A stretch of 64,000 bases of DNA from SVQP01 sp045594705 (GCA_045594705.1 JAZNZB010000090.1:1-64000), one strand, 5' to 3'; positions 17,497 through 26,679 are shown, counted from the first letter of the stretch. The notes: generated by a model from the letters alone, not told the origin. Translations and numbers: made by a program.

Positions 17497-18222
17497 ATGG
17501 CAATTTATACCATTGCAGATTTGCACTTATCCATCAACGATCAAACCAATAAATCCATGGAGGTTTTCGGCTCTCGTTGGAATAATTACGTAGAAAAACT
17601 TGAGTATTATTGGCGAAACACGGTCAAGGAACACGATACTGTGGTCATTCCGGGAGATATCTCCTGGGCGTTGTCCTTGGAAGAGGCACAGCAGGATCTT
17701 TGCTTTCTGAATTCATTACCGGGCAAAAAGCTGATCGGAAAAGGCAATCATGATTTTTGGTGGTCAACTGCTTCAAAGATTCATGCGTTTTTCAAGGATA
17801 ATGATATTAGTACCATTTCATTGTTGCACAACAATGCTTATTTGGTTGACGGAAAAATTATATGCGGTACGCGCGGCTGGTTTACCGATGATAGCCAGCA
17901 ACTGACTGTATCTGCTACGGATTATGACAAGATCGTCAATCGAGAGGTTATCAGACTGGAGATGAGTTTGACGCAAGGTCTTGCATTGCAAAATGAAAAT
18001 GCTCCCGAAGAGATTCTTGTGTTTTTGCACTTCCCTCCCGTATGGGGAAACTTTGTATGTCCGGAGATCATCGAGGTCTTGAAGCAATATCATATCAAGA
18101 ACTGCTATTTTGGCCATATTCACGGTGGTTATCATTTGCCAAGCGTGCTCTTTCATGAGGGTATTCGATTCGTCAGAATTTCCGCTGACCATCTTTCTTT
18201 TGTCCCATATCCCATAAAATAA
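17497..18222 (+). CDS. metallophosphoesterase
   Basis: Calcineurin-like phosphoesterase of 241 residues with all motifs: IADLHLS, VIPGDISW, GKGNHDFWW, FLHFPP and GHIHGG. Two metal ions are expected. The substrate is unknown, perhaps a nucleotide or phosphoprotein. GAAAGGAGGCC precedes the ATG. Transcribed alone, ahead of the trigger factor promoter. Confidence 0.88.
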   Translation: MAIYTIADLHLSINDQTNKSMEVFGSRWNNYVEKLEYYWRNTVKEHDTVVIPGDISWALSLEEAQQDLCFLNSLPGKKLIGKGNHDFWWSTASKIHAFFKDNDISTISLLHNNAYLVDGKIICGTRGWFTDDSQQLTVSATDYDKIVNREVIRLEMSLTQGLALQNENAPEEILVFLHFPPVWGNFVCPEIIEVLKQYHIKNCYFGHIHGGYHLPSVLFHEGIRFVRISADHLSFVPYPIK

Positions 18223-18253
18223 CATATTTTGCAAGGCAAAATCGCGATTACTA

Positions 18254-18282
18254 TTGACAAAACGAGCGGAATTGTGTAAAAT
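18254..18282 (+). promoter_or_regulatory. tig-clpP-clpX promoter
   Basis: Consensus TTGACA (18254-18259), 17 bases, TAAAAT (18277-18282). I see no HrcA CIRCE or CtsR-like direct repeat nearby. Confidence 0.85.
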
Positions 18283-18341
18283 ATATAGGTTGGAAAAAAA
18301 TAAAAAATAAAAATAAATCAAATTTTTTGGAGGATCACAAA

Positions 18342-19625
18342 ATGAATCTCGTAAAATCTGAAAAGAACGAACACAGCATGCATTACCTTGAGTTCGCTAT
18401 TGACAAGGCTACTTTTGATGCAGCTGTCGATAAGGTTTACCGCAAGCAGGTAAAGAACATCAACGTCCCCGGCTTCCGTAAGGGCAAGGCTCCCAAGTCT
18501 GTCATCGAAAAGATGTACGGTCAGGGTGTATTCTTTGAGGATGCAATCAATGATCTCATCCCCGAGAATTATGAAGCAGCAGTCAAGGAGGCTGATATCA
18601 TTCCCGTCGGCCAGCCTGAGATCGATATCGTTTCTATTGATGAAAACGGTCTTGTTCTCTCCGCTAAGGTTCCTGTAAAGCCCGAGATGAAGATCGCTGA
18701 TTACAAGGGTATCGAGGCTGTTAAGAACAATGTAGAAGCAACCGACGAAGAGGTTAGCCGTGAGCTGGACATGATCCGTGAGAGAAACTCCCGCGAGATC
18801 GAGATCACCGAGGAAGCTGCACAGATGGGCGATATCGTTAAGATCGACTTTGAAGGCTCTGTTGACGGTGTTGCATTCGACGGCGGCAAGGGTTCCGACT
18901 ACTCTCTGAAGCTGGGCTCCGGTTCTTTCATCCCCGGTTTTGAAGAGCAGATCGCAGGTTACACCATCGGCGAAGAGTTCGATGTAAACGTAACCTTCCC
19001 CGAGGACTACCACGCAGCTGAGCTTGCAGGTAAGGCTTCCGTGTTCAAGACCAAGGTGAATGCTATTACCCGCGTTGAACTTCCCGAGCTTGACGATGAA
19101 TTTGCCAAGGATGCTTCCGAATTTGATACTCTGGATGAATTAAAGGCTGATATGAAGGCAAAAATTCAGGAGAGACACGACAAGCAGGCTGAAAACGAAT
19201 TTGAAGAGAAGCTGATCGAGGCTCTGATCGAAAAGCTGGAGGGCGAGATCCCCGAGGCAATGTTTGTGAATGAGACTGAGAACTTTGTTCGTGATTTCGA
19301 TAACAGACTTCGCAGCCAGGGCATGGATATGAACATGTACTTCAAGTACACCGGTCTTACCATCGATGCTCTGCGTGAGCAGATGAGACCCCAGGCAGAG
19401 CGCCAGGTCAAGGCGAGACTTGCTCTTGAGACCATTGCAACTGCTGAAGGTATTGTAGCATCTGAGCAGGAGATCAATGACGAGTATCAGAGAATCGCTG
19501 ATGCATACCGTCTGGAACTTGATCAAGTAAAGAGCATGCTTGATGATGCTTCCATCATCGCTGATATCCAGGTTAAGAAGGCTATGGATATCGTTAAGGA
19601 ATCCGCTGTTGTAAAGGCTGAATAA
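18342..19625 (+). CDS. tig: trigger factor, ribosome-associated chaperone
   Basis: 427-residue folding chaperone and prolyl isomerase that meets nascent chains at the ribosome exit. The ribosome-binding loop GFRKGKAPKS is near residue 45. The FKBP-like domain contains GDIVKIDFEGSVDG and FIPGFEEQIAG, followed by the helical chaperone domain. GGAGGATCACAAA precedes ATG 18342. Followed by clpP and clpX, the usual synteny. Confidence 0.96.
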   Translation: MNLVKSEKNEHSMHYLEFAIDKATFDAAVDKVYRKQVKNINVPGFRKGKAPKSVIEKMYGQGVFFEDAINDLIPENYEAAVKEADIIPVGQPEIDIVSIDENGLVLSAKVPVKPEMKIADYKGIEAVKNNVEATDEEVSRELDMIRERNSREIEITEEAAQMGDIVKIDFEGSVDGVAFDGGKGSDYSLKLGSGSFIPGFEEQIAGYTIGEEFDVNVTFPEDYHAAELAGKASVFKTKVNAITRVELPELDDEFAKDASEFDTLDELKADMKAKIQERHDKQAENEFEEKLIEALIEKLEGEIPEAMFVNETENFVRDFDNRLRSQGMDMNMYFKYTGLTIDALREQMRPQAERQVKARLALETIATAEGIVASEQEINDEYQRIADAYRLELDQVKSMLDDASIIADIQVKKAMDIVKESAVVKAE

Positions 19626-19672
19626 TTTCAGTATTTCTACTTCCCCATTATTTTAGAAACGAGGTAAAAAAG

Positions 19673-20290
19673 ATGTACTATCCGCAATATCCGAGAGACG
19701 CCCTTGTTCCTACCGTCATCGAGCAAACAGGCAGAGGCGAAAGAGCCTATGATATCTTTTCCCGCCTGCTCAATGACCGTATCATTTTCCTTTCTGACGA
19801 GGTAAATGACGCAACTGCTTCTCTTGTTGTAGCACAGATGCTTTTCCTCGAATCTCAGGACCCCGATAAGGATATTTATTTCTACATCAATAGCCCCGGC
19901 GGTTCTGTGACTGCAGGTATGGCTATCTATGACACCATGAAATTTATCCGCTGCGATGTATCCACCATCTGCATCGGTTTGGCTGCAAGCATGGGCGCTT
20001 TCCTTCTTTCTGCAGGCACAAAGGGCAAAAGAATTGCTCTGCCCCACAGTGAGATCATGATCCATCAGCCCAGTGGCGGCGCAAGAGGTCAGGCAAGCGA
20101 TATCAAGATCCAGGCGGATCTGATCCTTCGTACACGCAAGACCCTGAACGAGCTGCTTGCCCAGCATACGGGTCAGTCTGTTAAGCAGATCGAAAAGGAT
20201 ACCGAAAGAGACCATTTCATGACCGCAGAGGAAGCACTGGCGTACGGCATTGTAGACCAGGTCAAGGCTTGCCGCGGCGATATCAAGTGA
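19673..20290 (+). CDS. clpP: ATP-dependent Clp protease proteolytic subunit
   Basis: Tetradecameric serine protease subunit of 205 residues. The oxyanion strand has INSPGGSVTAG; catalytic Ser 106 is in GLAASMGAF and His 131 in MIHQPSGG. The late ERDHFMTAEEA carries the Asp. It lies directly between tig and clpX with GAGGTAAAAAAG as its ribosome site. Confidence 0.97.
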   Translation: MYYPQYPRDALVPTVIEQTGRGERAYDIFSRLLNDRIIFLSDEVNDATASLVVAQMLFLESQDPDKDIYFYINSPGGSVTAGMAIYDTMKFIRCDVSTICIGLAASMGAFLLSAGTKGKRIALPHSEIMIHQPSGGARGQASDIKIQADLILRTRKTLNELLAQHTGQSVKQIEKDTERDHFMTAEEALAYGIVDQVKACRGDIK

Positions 20291-20300
20291 GGTAGTTTTC

Positions 20301-21650
20301 ATGGCCAATACCCATAACGGTTCTCACAAAGGCGGCAGTGGGGATGTTCCCTTTTGCAGCTTTTGCGGCAGACATGAAAGTCAAGTCAATTTTCTGATCT
20401 CTTCTCCGACCGGTGCATATATATGTGATTTCTGTGTCGAAGCATGCAGTGAATCTATTGAAAGCACTATGACTCCTTCAATTGATCTTGCGAAGCTGTC
20501 TATGGCAACGCTTCCCAAGCCTATGGACATCAAGCGTGCACTTGACGAATATGTTATCGGCCAGGATGATGCAAAAATCGCGTTGTCCGTGTCGGTGTAC
20601 AACCATTATAAGCGTGTGCTTTCCAAGAATGAAAAGCCAAAAGGACGCAGAAAAAAAGCGCAGGAACAGATGCAGGACGCGGTAGAGCTGCAAAAAAGCA
20701 ACGTGCTTTTGATCGGCCCGACCGGTGTCGGTAAGACTTATCTTGCTCAGACCTTGGCCAAGACCCTGCAGGTTCCCTTCGCAATCGCAGATGCAACCAC
20801 GCTGACTGAAGCCGGTTACGTTGGTGAGGACGTTGAGAATATTTTGCTCCGACTGATCCAGGCTGCCGACTATGACGTAGAGCTTGCGGAACACGGTATC
20901 ATCTATATCGACGAGATCGATAAGATCTCCAGAAAAAGCGAAAACAGATCGATCACGCGTGATGTTTCCGGTGAGGGTGTCCAGCAGGCACTGCTCAAGA
21001 TTCTTGAAGGTACTGTTGCAAACGTACCCCCACAGGGCGGCCGTAAGCATCCCAACCAGGAGTTCATCAAGATCAACACCGAGAATATTCTCTTTATCTG
21101 CGGCGGCGCTTTTGACGGCCTGGAAGGTATTATTGAAAAGAGACGCGGCAATCAGGCGATCGGCTTCTGTGCTGATATTCAGAAGAAAACCGAGAGGCGT
21201 GACAGCGGTATTTACCGTGACGTCACACCCCACGATATTGTCAAGTACGGTCTGATCCCCGAGCTGATCGGCAGACTTCCCGTCATCGTTTCTTTGAATG
21301 ATCTTGACAAGGATGCCCTGCTGCGCATTATCAAGGAGCCCAAATCGGCTCTGCTAAAGCAGTACGTTAAGCTCTTTGATATGGACAACGTCAAGCTGAC
21401 GCTGACCGATGATGCGCTCGAAGCAATCGCAGAGCTTGCCATCAAGCGTAATACCGGCGCACGCGGTCTTCGTTCCATCATGGAGAATATCATGATGAAA
21501 ACCATGTTTGAGATCCCCTCTCGCGACGACGTTGCAGAGGTCGTCATTCACCGTGACTGCGTAGAAGTTGGCGCATTGCCTGAGCTGGTCATTCGCACTG
21601 AGCAAATCGAGACGCCAAACGACACGTTATTGCTAGAGAATCAAGAATAA
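20301..21650 (+). CDS. clpX: ATP-dependent Clp protease ATP-binding subunit ClpX
   Basis: AAA+ unfoldase of 449 residues. The N-terminal zinc finger uses Cys 19, 22, 42 and 45. The ATPase has Walker A LIGPTGVGKT, Walker B IIYIDEIDKI, the pore GYVGED, the RKH-type loop region and sensor GARGLRSIME. It feeds substrates to ClpP. Starts 10 bases after clpP; a strong terminator follows. Confidence 0.97.
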   Translation: MANTHNGSHKGGSGDVPFCSFCGRHESQVNFLISSPTGAYICDFCVEACSESIESTMTPSIDLAKLSMATLPKPMDIKRALDEYVIGQDDAKIALSVSVYNHYKRVLSKNEKPKGRRKKAQEQMQDAVELQKSNVLLIGPTGVGKTYLAQTLAKTLQVPFAIADATTLTEAGYVGEDVENILLRLIQAADYDVELAEHGIIYIDEIDKISRKSENRSITRDVSGEGVQQALLKILEGTVANVPPQGGRKHPNQEFIKINTENILFICGGAFDGLEGIIEKRRGNQAIGFCADIQKKTERRDSGIYRDVTPHDIVKYGLIPELIGRLPVIVSLNDLDKDALLRIIKEPKSALLKQYVKLFDMDNVKLTLTDDALEAIAELAIKRNTGARGLRSIMENIMMKTMFEIPSRDDVAEVVIHRDCVEVGALPELVIRTEQIETPNDTLLLENQE

Positions 21651-21656
21651 TGAAAG

Positions 21657-21687
21657 GATCCGCACCTTGAAGGTGCGGATCTTTATT
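21657..21687 (+). terminator. clpX terminator
   Basis: 10-bp arms GATCCGCACC and GGTGCGGATC across TTGAA, then TTTATTTAT. Confidence 0.9.
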
Positions 21688-22511
21688 TATGAGCAACCGC
21701 AATTTCCTGTTCGGTCTGCTTTGAGCTCTCCGCAATATCCGGGAGGACAAAACTCTGCCGTCGGGAAAGGTATATGGCGGAAGACACTGCAGGGATCGGA
21801 AGAATCGTTGCTGACGCATTCCTTATCCGGCACACAGTACTCGGTAGCATGTACTAGATACTGTGCAGGTCTGACAAGACGAATGACTGAGAAGAGGCCA
21901 AAGGATACAGCAAGGTATCTGCGGTAGTTGTCGTCATCGCCCAGATATTGACCAAGATCAGGGCATACGTTCTCGGGTACGTCGCAAGGGCAACAACAGC
22001 AGGTGCAGCATTCCTCTACGTGCTCTACGACCTTTACGCCAAGCACGATGGGATCAACCACCTCAATAATGGCCTGGGGTACGTTCTTTTCCCCACAAAC
22101 TGCTACAGGCGTTGCACAGAAATCATTGCTGCACTTACCGGATTTGAAGATGTTGACGTTGCTCTCGCTGCCGTATAACACAACGGACTTCTCAAGCACG
22201 GCGATCCCTTGGAATTCCTGAGATCTGCCGTTAATGCACGCTTCAAAGACGATCTGAATATAGAAGCGAATGGTTACCGTATAAAAGCCCCTGTTGAACT
22301 GAACGGGTTCGATATTGATATGTGTCCAACGGATCTCGGCGCATTTTACACGAACGTTAGTGGTATGCTCAATGACTTCCTGGCCGAAGTCGGTCAAAAA
22401 GACGCGTACGTTTTCAAAGCAATCGCGGTCTCTGCAAGAGTCCAGGATGCGATTGGTTTCAATACACACCGTTTCCTTGCAGGCATTGCTCGTAAATCTG
22501 TTTTCAGACAT
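21687..22511 (-). CDS. cysteine-rich protein, possible spore-surface component
   Basis: 274 residues with 24 cysteines and no signal peptide or membrane helix. The N-terminal segment has paired cysteines (CKETVC, DSCRDRDC) and a beta-rich region. A Cys cluster CCTCCCCPC lies near residue 180, and FSVIRLVRPAQYL precedes a Cys/Pro-rich tail. Similar Cys-rich proteins occur in spore-forming Clostridia; a coat or exosporium role is my inference from composition. AGGAGGTG stands 5 bases before the ATG. A hairpin (22532-22548) and a CATACCAT that looks like a sigma-E/K -10 lie upstream. Confidence 0.75.
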   Translation of the reverse strand: MSENRFTSNACKETVCIETNRILDSCRDRDCFENVRVFLTDFGQEVIEHTTNVRVKCAEIRWTHINIEPVQFNRGFYTVTIRFYIQIVFEACINGRSQEFQGIAVLEKSVVLYGSESNVNIFKSGKCSNDFCATPVAVCGEKNVPQAIIEVVDPIVLGVKVVEHVEECCTCCCCPCDVPENVCPDLGQYLGDDDNYRRYLAVSFGLFSVIRLVRPAQYLVHATEYCVPDKECVSNDSSDPCSVFRHIPFPTAEFCPPGYCGELKADRTGNCGCS

Positions 22512-22531
22512 GGTAACACCTCCTAAAGATC

Positions 22532-22548
22532 AGAAGCCAATGGCTTCT
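22532..22548 (-). promoter_or_regulatory. leader hairpin of the Cys-rich protein gene
   Basis: AGAAGCCA and TGGCTTCT, perfect 8-bp arms around one central base, located about 7 bases upstream of the AGGAGG site. Confidence 0.45.
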
Positions 22549-22613
22549 TCTCTAATATGGTATGCAGTGATGACGACATCTGACATCGATAAACAAAAAT
22601 ATTTCTCAAACGA

Positions 22614-22642
22614 CAAAACCACCGCATTTTGCGGTGGTTTTG
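22614..22642 (-). terminator. terminator of the 6-helix membrane protein gene
   Basis: CAAAACCACCGCA and TGCGGTGGTTTTG make a 13-bp stem with TTT loop; T tracts are present on both strands. Confidence 0.9.
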
Positions 22643-22648
22643 CTATTA

Positions 22649-23428
22649 TCATTGCGTTTTAGGCATCTTTTCGTCGTATTTCATCATAATGAACATCATA
22701 ATGCAATAGCAGATACACGCAAGAACTGCATTAAGCAGCAAATAGATGATCTGCATCCCAAGCCCTTCCACGTACTCAAACTTCAGTATTGAAAGGATAT
22801 CAATATAAATATACTGAAAATAAAACGTCAGCCAATAGATGATTGCCGTTGAAAAAATGCCGAGCTGAACAGGGTTCTTAAAGCTGATAAAGGAGCTGAG
22901 CGGAAACGCGATTGAACGCTCGTCCTGCTTCTCTTTCCCAAGGATGTTTGCTTTTGCATTATATTCCTTGCGCTTTGCTTCCCTGCTTTTGAACAGCTTT
23001 GCCGTGATTAAACCTATCAAGAAGATTCTCAGGCAGTCAAGCGCGACGAACAGCACAAGATCCTCAAAGATACGTACGATCAGATCCTGAACCGATTCCG
23101 GAAGCGTATTGGGAAACACCAGCCAGCCAATGCAAAGGATTGCAACGTAATGGAATACCGTAATACAGAAATACGCTGCATAAAGGGTGGTCAGGCTTTT
23201 TACGCCGAACAGATAAATCCCGTAAATGATCACGGATGCAGAAATAGCATAGGCAAAAATATCCACGACCGTGATCGCAATATCCAATATTTGCACGATA
23301 GGTGTATCCATATAAAGAACGTTACTGCTAAGCAGCATAGAGCCTGACAGCATCCCTATCAGTAATAGCATCAGCCCGCCGTAGCCGAACAGCAGGTTTA
23401 TCAGTAGTTTCTTTTTATATAATGTCAT
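22649..23428 (-). CDS. multi-pass membrane protein, unknown
   Basis: 259 residues with six or so hydrophobic helices: near 10-32, 45-70, 78-100, 118-140, 190-212 and 225-248. A charged cytoplasmic loop SREAKRKEYNAKANILGKEK lies in the middle. No family recognised. ATG 23428 is chosen because AAAGGG lies 9 bases upstream; a TTG two codons earlier is too close to it. Monocistronic. Confidence 0.7.
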   Translation of the reverse strand: MTLYKKKLLINLLFGYGGLMLLLIGMLSGSMLLSSNVLYMDTPIVQILDIAITVVDIFAYAISASVIIYGIYLFGVKSLTTLYAAYFCITVFHYVAILCIGWLVFPNTLPESVQDLIVRIFEDLVLFVALDCLRIFLIGLITAKLFKSREAKRKEYNAKANILGKEKQDERSIAFPLSSFISFKNPVQLGIFSTAIIYWLTFYFQYIYIDILSILKFEYVEGLGMQIIYLLLNAVLACICYCIMMFIMMKYDEKMPKTQ

Positions 23429-23571
23429 TTCCAAGTTCCCTTTCCATCATATGTAAACAGTATAGCACAAATGGCTCGGAAATGCTATCTCTAATTGTAA
23501 ATTATTTGTCTTTGCGCATCATTTTCTCAGCTTTGGCATATGATGTATTGAGAAATATAAAGGAGTCGGAC

Positions 23572-23991
23572 ATGCACACTGTTTTAGGCGTTGGAAAACA
23601 AAGGATTATCTATTTGAATTCGCAAGAATCAAAGCAAGTAAATGAACTGTTTGAGAGAGTTGTCAAATTATACCGCATGAAGCATGAGATGGGATATCCG
23701 GACATCTGTGAAATGCATCGCAACAGTTGCTTGCTGTTTTCTGATGATACAAGCTTGCTCAAAAGCAACGACGTATGCCTGAGTATCGACGAACGACCTT
23801 GGGGGATTTATGTGGGCAATCATGCATATCACAAAAGAATTGCGCAAAAAGTCAGTCACATGGCGGGGATCGAACTGTTTGTTATAAACGACTTTACTCA
23901 TATCAACATCGGGATAGGCGGTTTAATTGGCAAAGCCGAAATATATATGATATTAAAGGATGCTTTGCTGGAATTGCCAGGGTCAATATAA
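23572..23991 (+). CDS. hypothetical protein, 139 residues
   Basis: Soluble protein not recognised. It has an N-terminal beta start (TVLGVGKQRIIYLN), a helix rich in charged residues, and a C-terminal half with MAGIELFVINDFTHINIGIGG. ATG 23572 has AAAGGAGTC upstream. The longer open frame extending left to 23422 has no ribosome site. Divergent from the membrane protein and upstream of the tRNA. Confidence 0.65.
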   Translation: MHTVLGVGKQRIIYLNSQESKQVNELFERVVKLYRMKHEMGYPDICEMHRNSCLLFSDDTSLLKSNDVCLSIDERPWGIYVGNHAYHKRIAQKVSHMAGIELFVINDFTHINIGIGGLIGKAEIYMILKDALLELPGSI

Positions 23992-24140
23992 TCCATCACT
24001 GTTTCCGCGTTTTTTATATCATGTCAGCCTGATAAACTCAAACATCCCGTTATTGCAAGATTTCTACTGTTGGTTGGTGCGGTTGAAATAGTCTTTGTAA
24101 TTATTTCAACGAATTATTTTGAGAAATTTTCAAAAAGGGG

Positions 24141-24169
24141 TTGCAAAACGCCGTTATTTGTGATATAAT
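24141..24169 (+). promoter_or_regulatory. tRNA-Val promoter
   Basis: TTGCAA (24141-24146), 17 bases, TATAAT (24164-24169), 11 bases before the mature 5' end. Confidence 0.8.
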
Positions 24170-24180
24170 ACCAGACGTTC

Positions 24181-24257
24181 GGAGGCGTAGCTCAGTTGGT
24201 CAGAGCGCACGGTTCACATCCGTGAGGTCATGGGTTCGAGCCCCCTCGTCTCCACCA
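24181..24257 (+). tRNA. tRNA-Val (anticodon CAC)
   Basis: Cloverleaf fits by eye: acceptor GGAGGCG with CGTCTCC, D-arm GCTC/GAGC, anticodon stem CACGG/CCGTG with loop TTCACAT (anticodon CAC at 24215-24217, reading GUG), T-arm ATGGG/CCCCT around TTCGAGC, discriminator A and encoded CCA. The T stem has one U-C mismatch at its second pair. Single tRNA with its own promoter and terminator. Confidence 0.93.
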
Positions 24258-24261
24258 AGAG

Positions 24262-24300
24262 AATATAGAGGGCATGCATTTGCATGCCCTCTATATTTTT
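24262..24300. terminator. terminator after tRNA-Val
   Basis: 16-bp stem: AATATAGAGGGCATGC with GCATGCCCTCTATATT across ATTT, then a T run. It can also end the convergent SecB-like gene. Confidence 0.9.
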
Positions 24301-24325
24301 GAACTGTAGTTGTAGTTTTGAGAAT

Positions 24326-24724
24326 TTATTTGGAAAACAGTTCGGGATTATATCTGTAAATATCCTGTGCATCAATGTCTACACTCGGAATAATGATGGG
24401 CAATATTCCCGTAGTAGAAGAAATCGTAGATACTGCGGCTCTTGCAAAGGGATACAGTTGTTTGAAGGATTCCTTATGCAAAAGCTCCTTATCCTGCTCG
24501 GCGACGATCTCAAATATGCCTACCATGGTCATATCCACAGTCAAGGTATCCAGATTCTCCTGATCCGTCACCAGGATCTTCATTTCTCCTCTGCAGGTAT
24601 GATTGTTTGCAAACTTTACCTGATAAGTATACTTTGTTTCCAGCTTGGATTTCCCTGTCGCAGTTGCGTGATTCTGAAACTTCAGATCGGTAATACGGTA
24701 CGTTTTCAAGATAAGTGCATTCAT
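24326..24724 (-). CDS. SecB-like protein-export chaperone
   Basis: 132 residues resembling SecB: a beta-rich core (TKYTYQVKFANN, RGEMKILVTD, VDMTMVGIFEIV) followed by HKESFKQLYPFARAAVSTISS and GILPIIIPSVDID, which match the SecB helix and its conserved Pro/Ala-Arg segment. SecB holds preproteins unfolded or, in toxin-antitoxin relatives, protects an antitoxin. No toxin gene is adjacent. ATG 24724 is preferred since GGAG of the earlier ATG region forms its ribosome site. Family assignment is by motif recognition only. Confidence 0.65.
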   Translation of the reverse strand: MNALILKTYRITDLKFQNHATATGKSKLETKYTYQVKFANNHTCRGEMKILVTDQENLDTLTVDMTMVGIFEIVAEQDKELLHKESFKQLYPFARAAVSTISSTTGILPIIIPSVDIDAQDIYRYNPELFSK

Positions 24725-24762
24725 AATAATCTCCATGCCGTTCCGTCGGCTCTGATAGTGAT

Positions 24763-24788
24763 GAAAAAAGAGGCCGAGGCCTCTTTTT
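24763..24788 (-). terminator. terminator of the P-loop protein gene
   Basis: AAAAAAGAGGC and GCCTCTTTTTT pair across CGAG, between the P-loop gene and the SecB-like gene. Confidence 0.85.
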
Positions 24789-24811
24789 TCATAAAGACGT
24801 TGTGTATATAA

Positions 24812-25219
24812 TCACAGATACTTCTTGATGGTGTCGGAAGCCTCTTCTACAGGAAGAGAAGAAGTCATGACAACGTTAACGTTCATCTTGGAGCAGAGCT
24901 CATCAACAGCAAGAACCATCTTCTCAAAAGCAGCGCGGTCCTCGTTGCAGATCTTCAGAGCGGAATCTACAAACAGATCGGAAACGTCGTGGTTGCTTGC
25001 GAGAATGCCGGCGATAAAGCCGTACAGAGCCTCAGCATCGAATACCAGATATTCGTTGGTATTGATCAGTCTTGCCTGGTACTTGATGTCGTATCTCAGT
25101 TTCACACCCTTTTCAATGCAGACCACGTCACCGTGAGTCTTGGAAAGAGCGTCGTTAACCAGTTCAATCAAAGTCTTTGTTTTTCCGGTGCCTTTAACAC
25201 CAATCAGCAATTTGAGCAT
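24812..25219 (-). CDS. small P-loop ATP-binding protein, unknown role
   Basis: 135 residues starting with a clear Walker A, LIGVKGTGKTKT (residues 5-16). A hydrophobic strand with acidic end MVLAVDELC near 105 may be Walker B, and VVMTSSLP may be a sensor. The size is about half a normal NTPase domain, so it probably acts as an oligomer or a nucleotide sensor. It lies 75 bases downstream of pgi but has its own TTGTAA-N17-TATAAT promoter. Confidence 0.7.
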   Translation of the reverse strand: MLKLLIGVKGTGKTKTLIELVNDALSKTHGDVVCIEKGVKLRYDIKYQARLINTNEYLVFDAEALYGFIAGILASNHDVSDLFVDSALKICNEDRAAFEKMVLAVDELCSKMNVNVVMTSSLPVEEASDTIKKYL

Positions 25220-25250
25220 TTATTTAGTCCTCCATTGTATGCTTTACTAC

Positions 25251-25279
25251 ATTATACAGTATTTTTTGAAATATTACAA
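25251..25279 (-). promoter_or_regulatory. promoter of the P-loop protein gene
   Basis: Minus strand TTGTAA (25274-25279), 17 bases, TATAAT (25251-25256), within the pgi downstream gap. Confidence 0.7.
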
Positions 25280-25294
25280 GACCTTTTTGAAAAT

Positions 25295-26632
25295 TTATCC
25301 CAATCTTGCCTCAAGTTTTTGCTTCATTTCCTCATATCCGGGCTTTCCGAGCAACGCGAACATATTTTTCTTGTATGCCTCTACGCCGGGCTGGTCAAAG
25401 GGATTAACGCCAAGCATATATCCGGAGATTGCGCAAGCCAGCTCAAAGAAGTAGATCATATAGCCCAGCGAGTATTCACTGCGGTCCTTGACCTCGAGCA
25501 GAATGTTGGGTACACCGCCATCCACGTGTGCAAGCAGTGTTCCCTGCATTGCGGTCTTCTTAACGACGTTGAGATCCACACCGGACAAGAAATTCAGACC
25601 GTCGACGTTTGCGGGATCGTTCGGGATTTCGAAGGTGACATCGCTGTTCTCAATAGAAATCACCGTCTCAAACAGATTGCGCATACCGTCCTGAATATAC
25701 TGGCCAAGAGAATGCAGGTCGGTTGAGAAGATCACGGACGCCGGGAAGATACCCTTCTGATCCTTGCCCTCGCTCTCACCGTAAAGCTGCTTCCACCATT
25801 CGTTGAACATCTGCGCATAGGTCTCATAACCAACCAAAATCTCGGTGGTCTTGCCCTTTCTGTACAGAATATTACGAATTGCTGCATACTTGTAGCAGTC
25901 GTTTTTGCAGATGCAATCATCCGAGTAAGCAAGTCTTGCATCGTCAGCACCCTTCATCAGAGCGTCAATATCAATTCCGGCTACGGCGATGGGAAGAAGG
26001 CCGACCGCTGTCAGCACAGAAAATCTGCCGCCAACGTCATCCGGAACGACAAAGGTCTGATAGCCCATCTGATCAGAAAAGGCCTTGAGAGTGCCCTTTT
26101 GACGGTCTGTGGTAACGAAAATTCTTTCCTTGGCACCTTCCACGCCATACTTCTCTTCCAGCATATTACGGAATACGCGGAAGGCAACAGCGGGCTCAGT
26201 GGTTGTGCCTGATTTGGAAATCACGTTGATGCAAACGTCCTTGCCCTCACAAATGCTCAGCAGCTCAGCAATCGATGCAGCGCTGATATTACAGCCGGCA
26301 AAATAGATATCGGGGGTGTCCTTTTTCAAACTATTATACAGCGGAGACTTCAGATATTCAATCACAGCGCGTGCGCCGAGATAAGAGCCGCCAATACCAA
26401 TGACGATAAATACGTCACAGGATTTCTGAATCTTTTGTGCGCACGTCTTGATTGCTGCAAATTCTTGCTTGTCATAATCATTGGGAAGCGTGGTCCAACC
26501 AAGAAAATCGTTGCCAAGCCCCGTTCTTTCGACCAGCATCTTATGTGCTGCACTGACCTGGGGCTGAATTGCGGAGTATTCCTGATCAAGGATAAAACCA
26601 TTCAAATAATTGTCATTCAGTCTGATAGCCAT
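25295..26632 (-). CDS. pgi: glucose-6-phosphate isomerase
   Basis: Glycolytic isomerase, glucose 6-phosphate to fructose 6-phosphate, cytoplasmic. 445 residues, the short bacterial form. VIGIGGSYLGARA, ISKSGTTTEPA (sugar-phosphate loop), DDVGGRFSVLT and the helix PFDQPGVEAYK are family signatures. AAAGGCGG precedes the ATG, and a consensus promoter lies just upstream. Confidence 0.97.
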   Translation of the reverse strand: MAIRLNDNYLNGFILDQEYSAIQPQVSAAHKMLVERTGLGNDFLGWTTLPNDYDKQEFAAIKTCAQKIQKSCDVFIVIGIGGSYLGARAVIEYLKSPLYNSLKKDTPDIYFAGCNISAASIAELLSICEGKDVCINVISKSGTTTEPAVAFRVFRNMLEEKYGVEGAKERIFVTTDRQKGTLKAFSDQMGYQTFVVPDDVGGRFSVLTAVGLLPIAVAGIDIDALMKGADDARLAYSDDCICKNDCYKYAAIRNILYRKGKTTEILVGYETYAQMFNEWWKQLYGESEGKDQKGIFPASVIFSTDLHSLGQYIQDGMRNLFETVISIENSDVTFEIPNDPANVDGLNFLSGVDLNVVKKTAMQGTLLAHVDGGVPNILLEVKDRSEYSLGYMIYFFELACAISGYMLGVNPFDQPGVEAYKKNMFALLGKPGYEEMKQKLEARLG

Positions 26633-26679
26633 TGATATACCGCCTTTTTTTGATTATTCGCCGTTGGGCGTCTACACAT

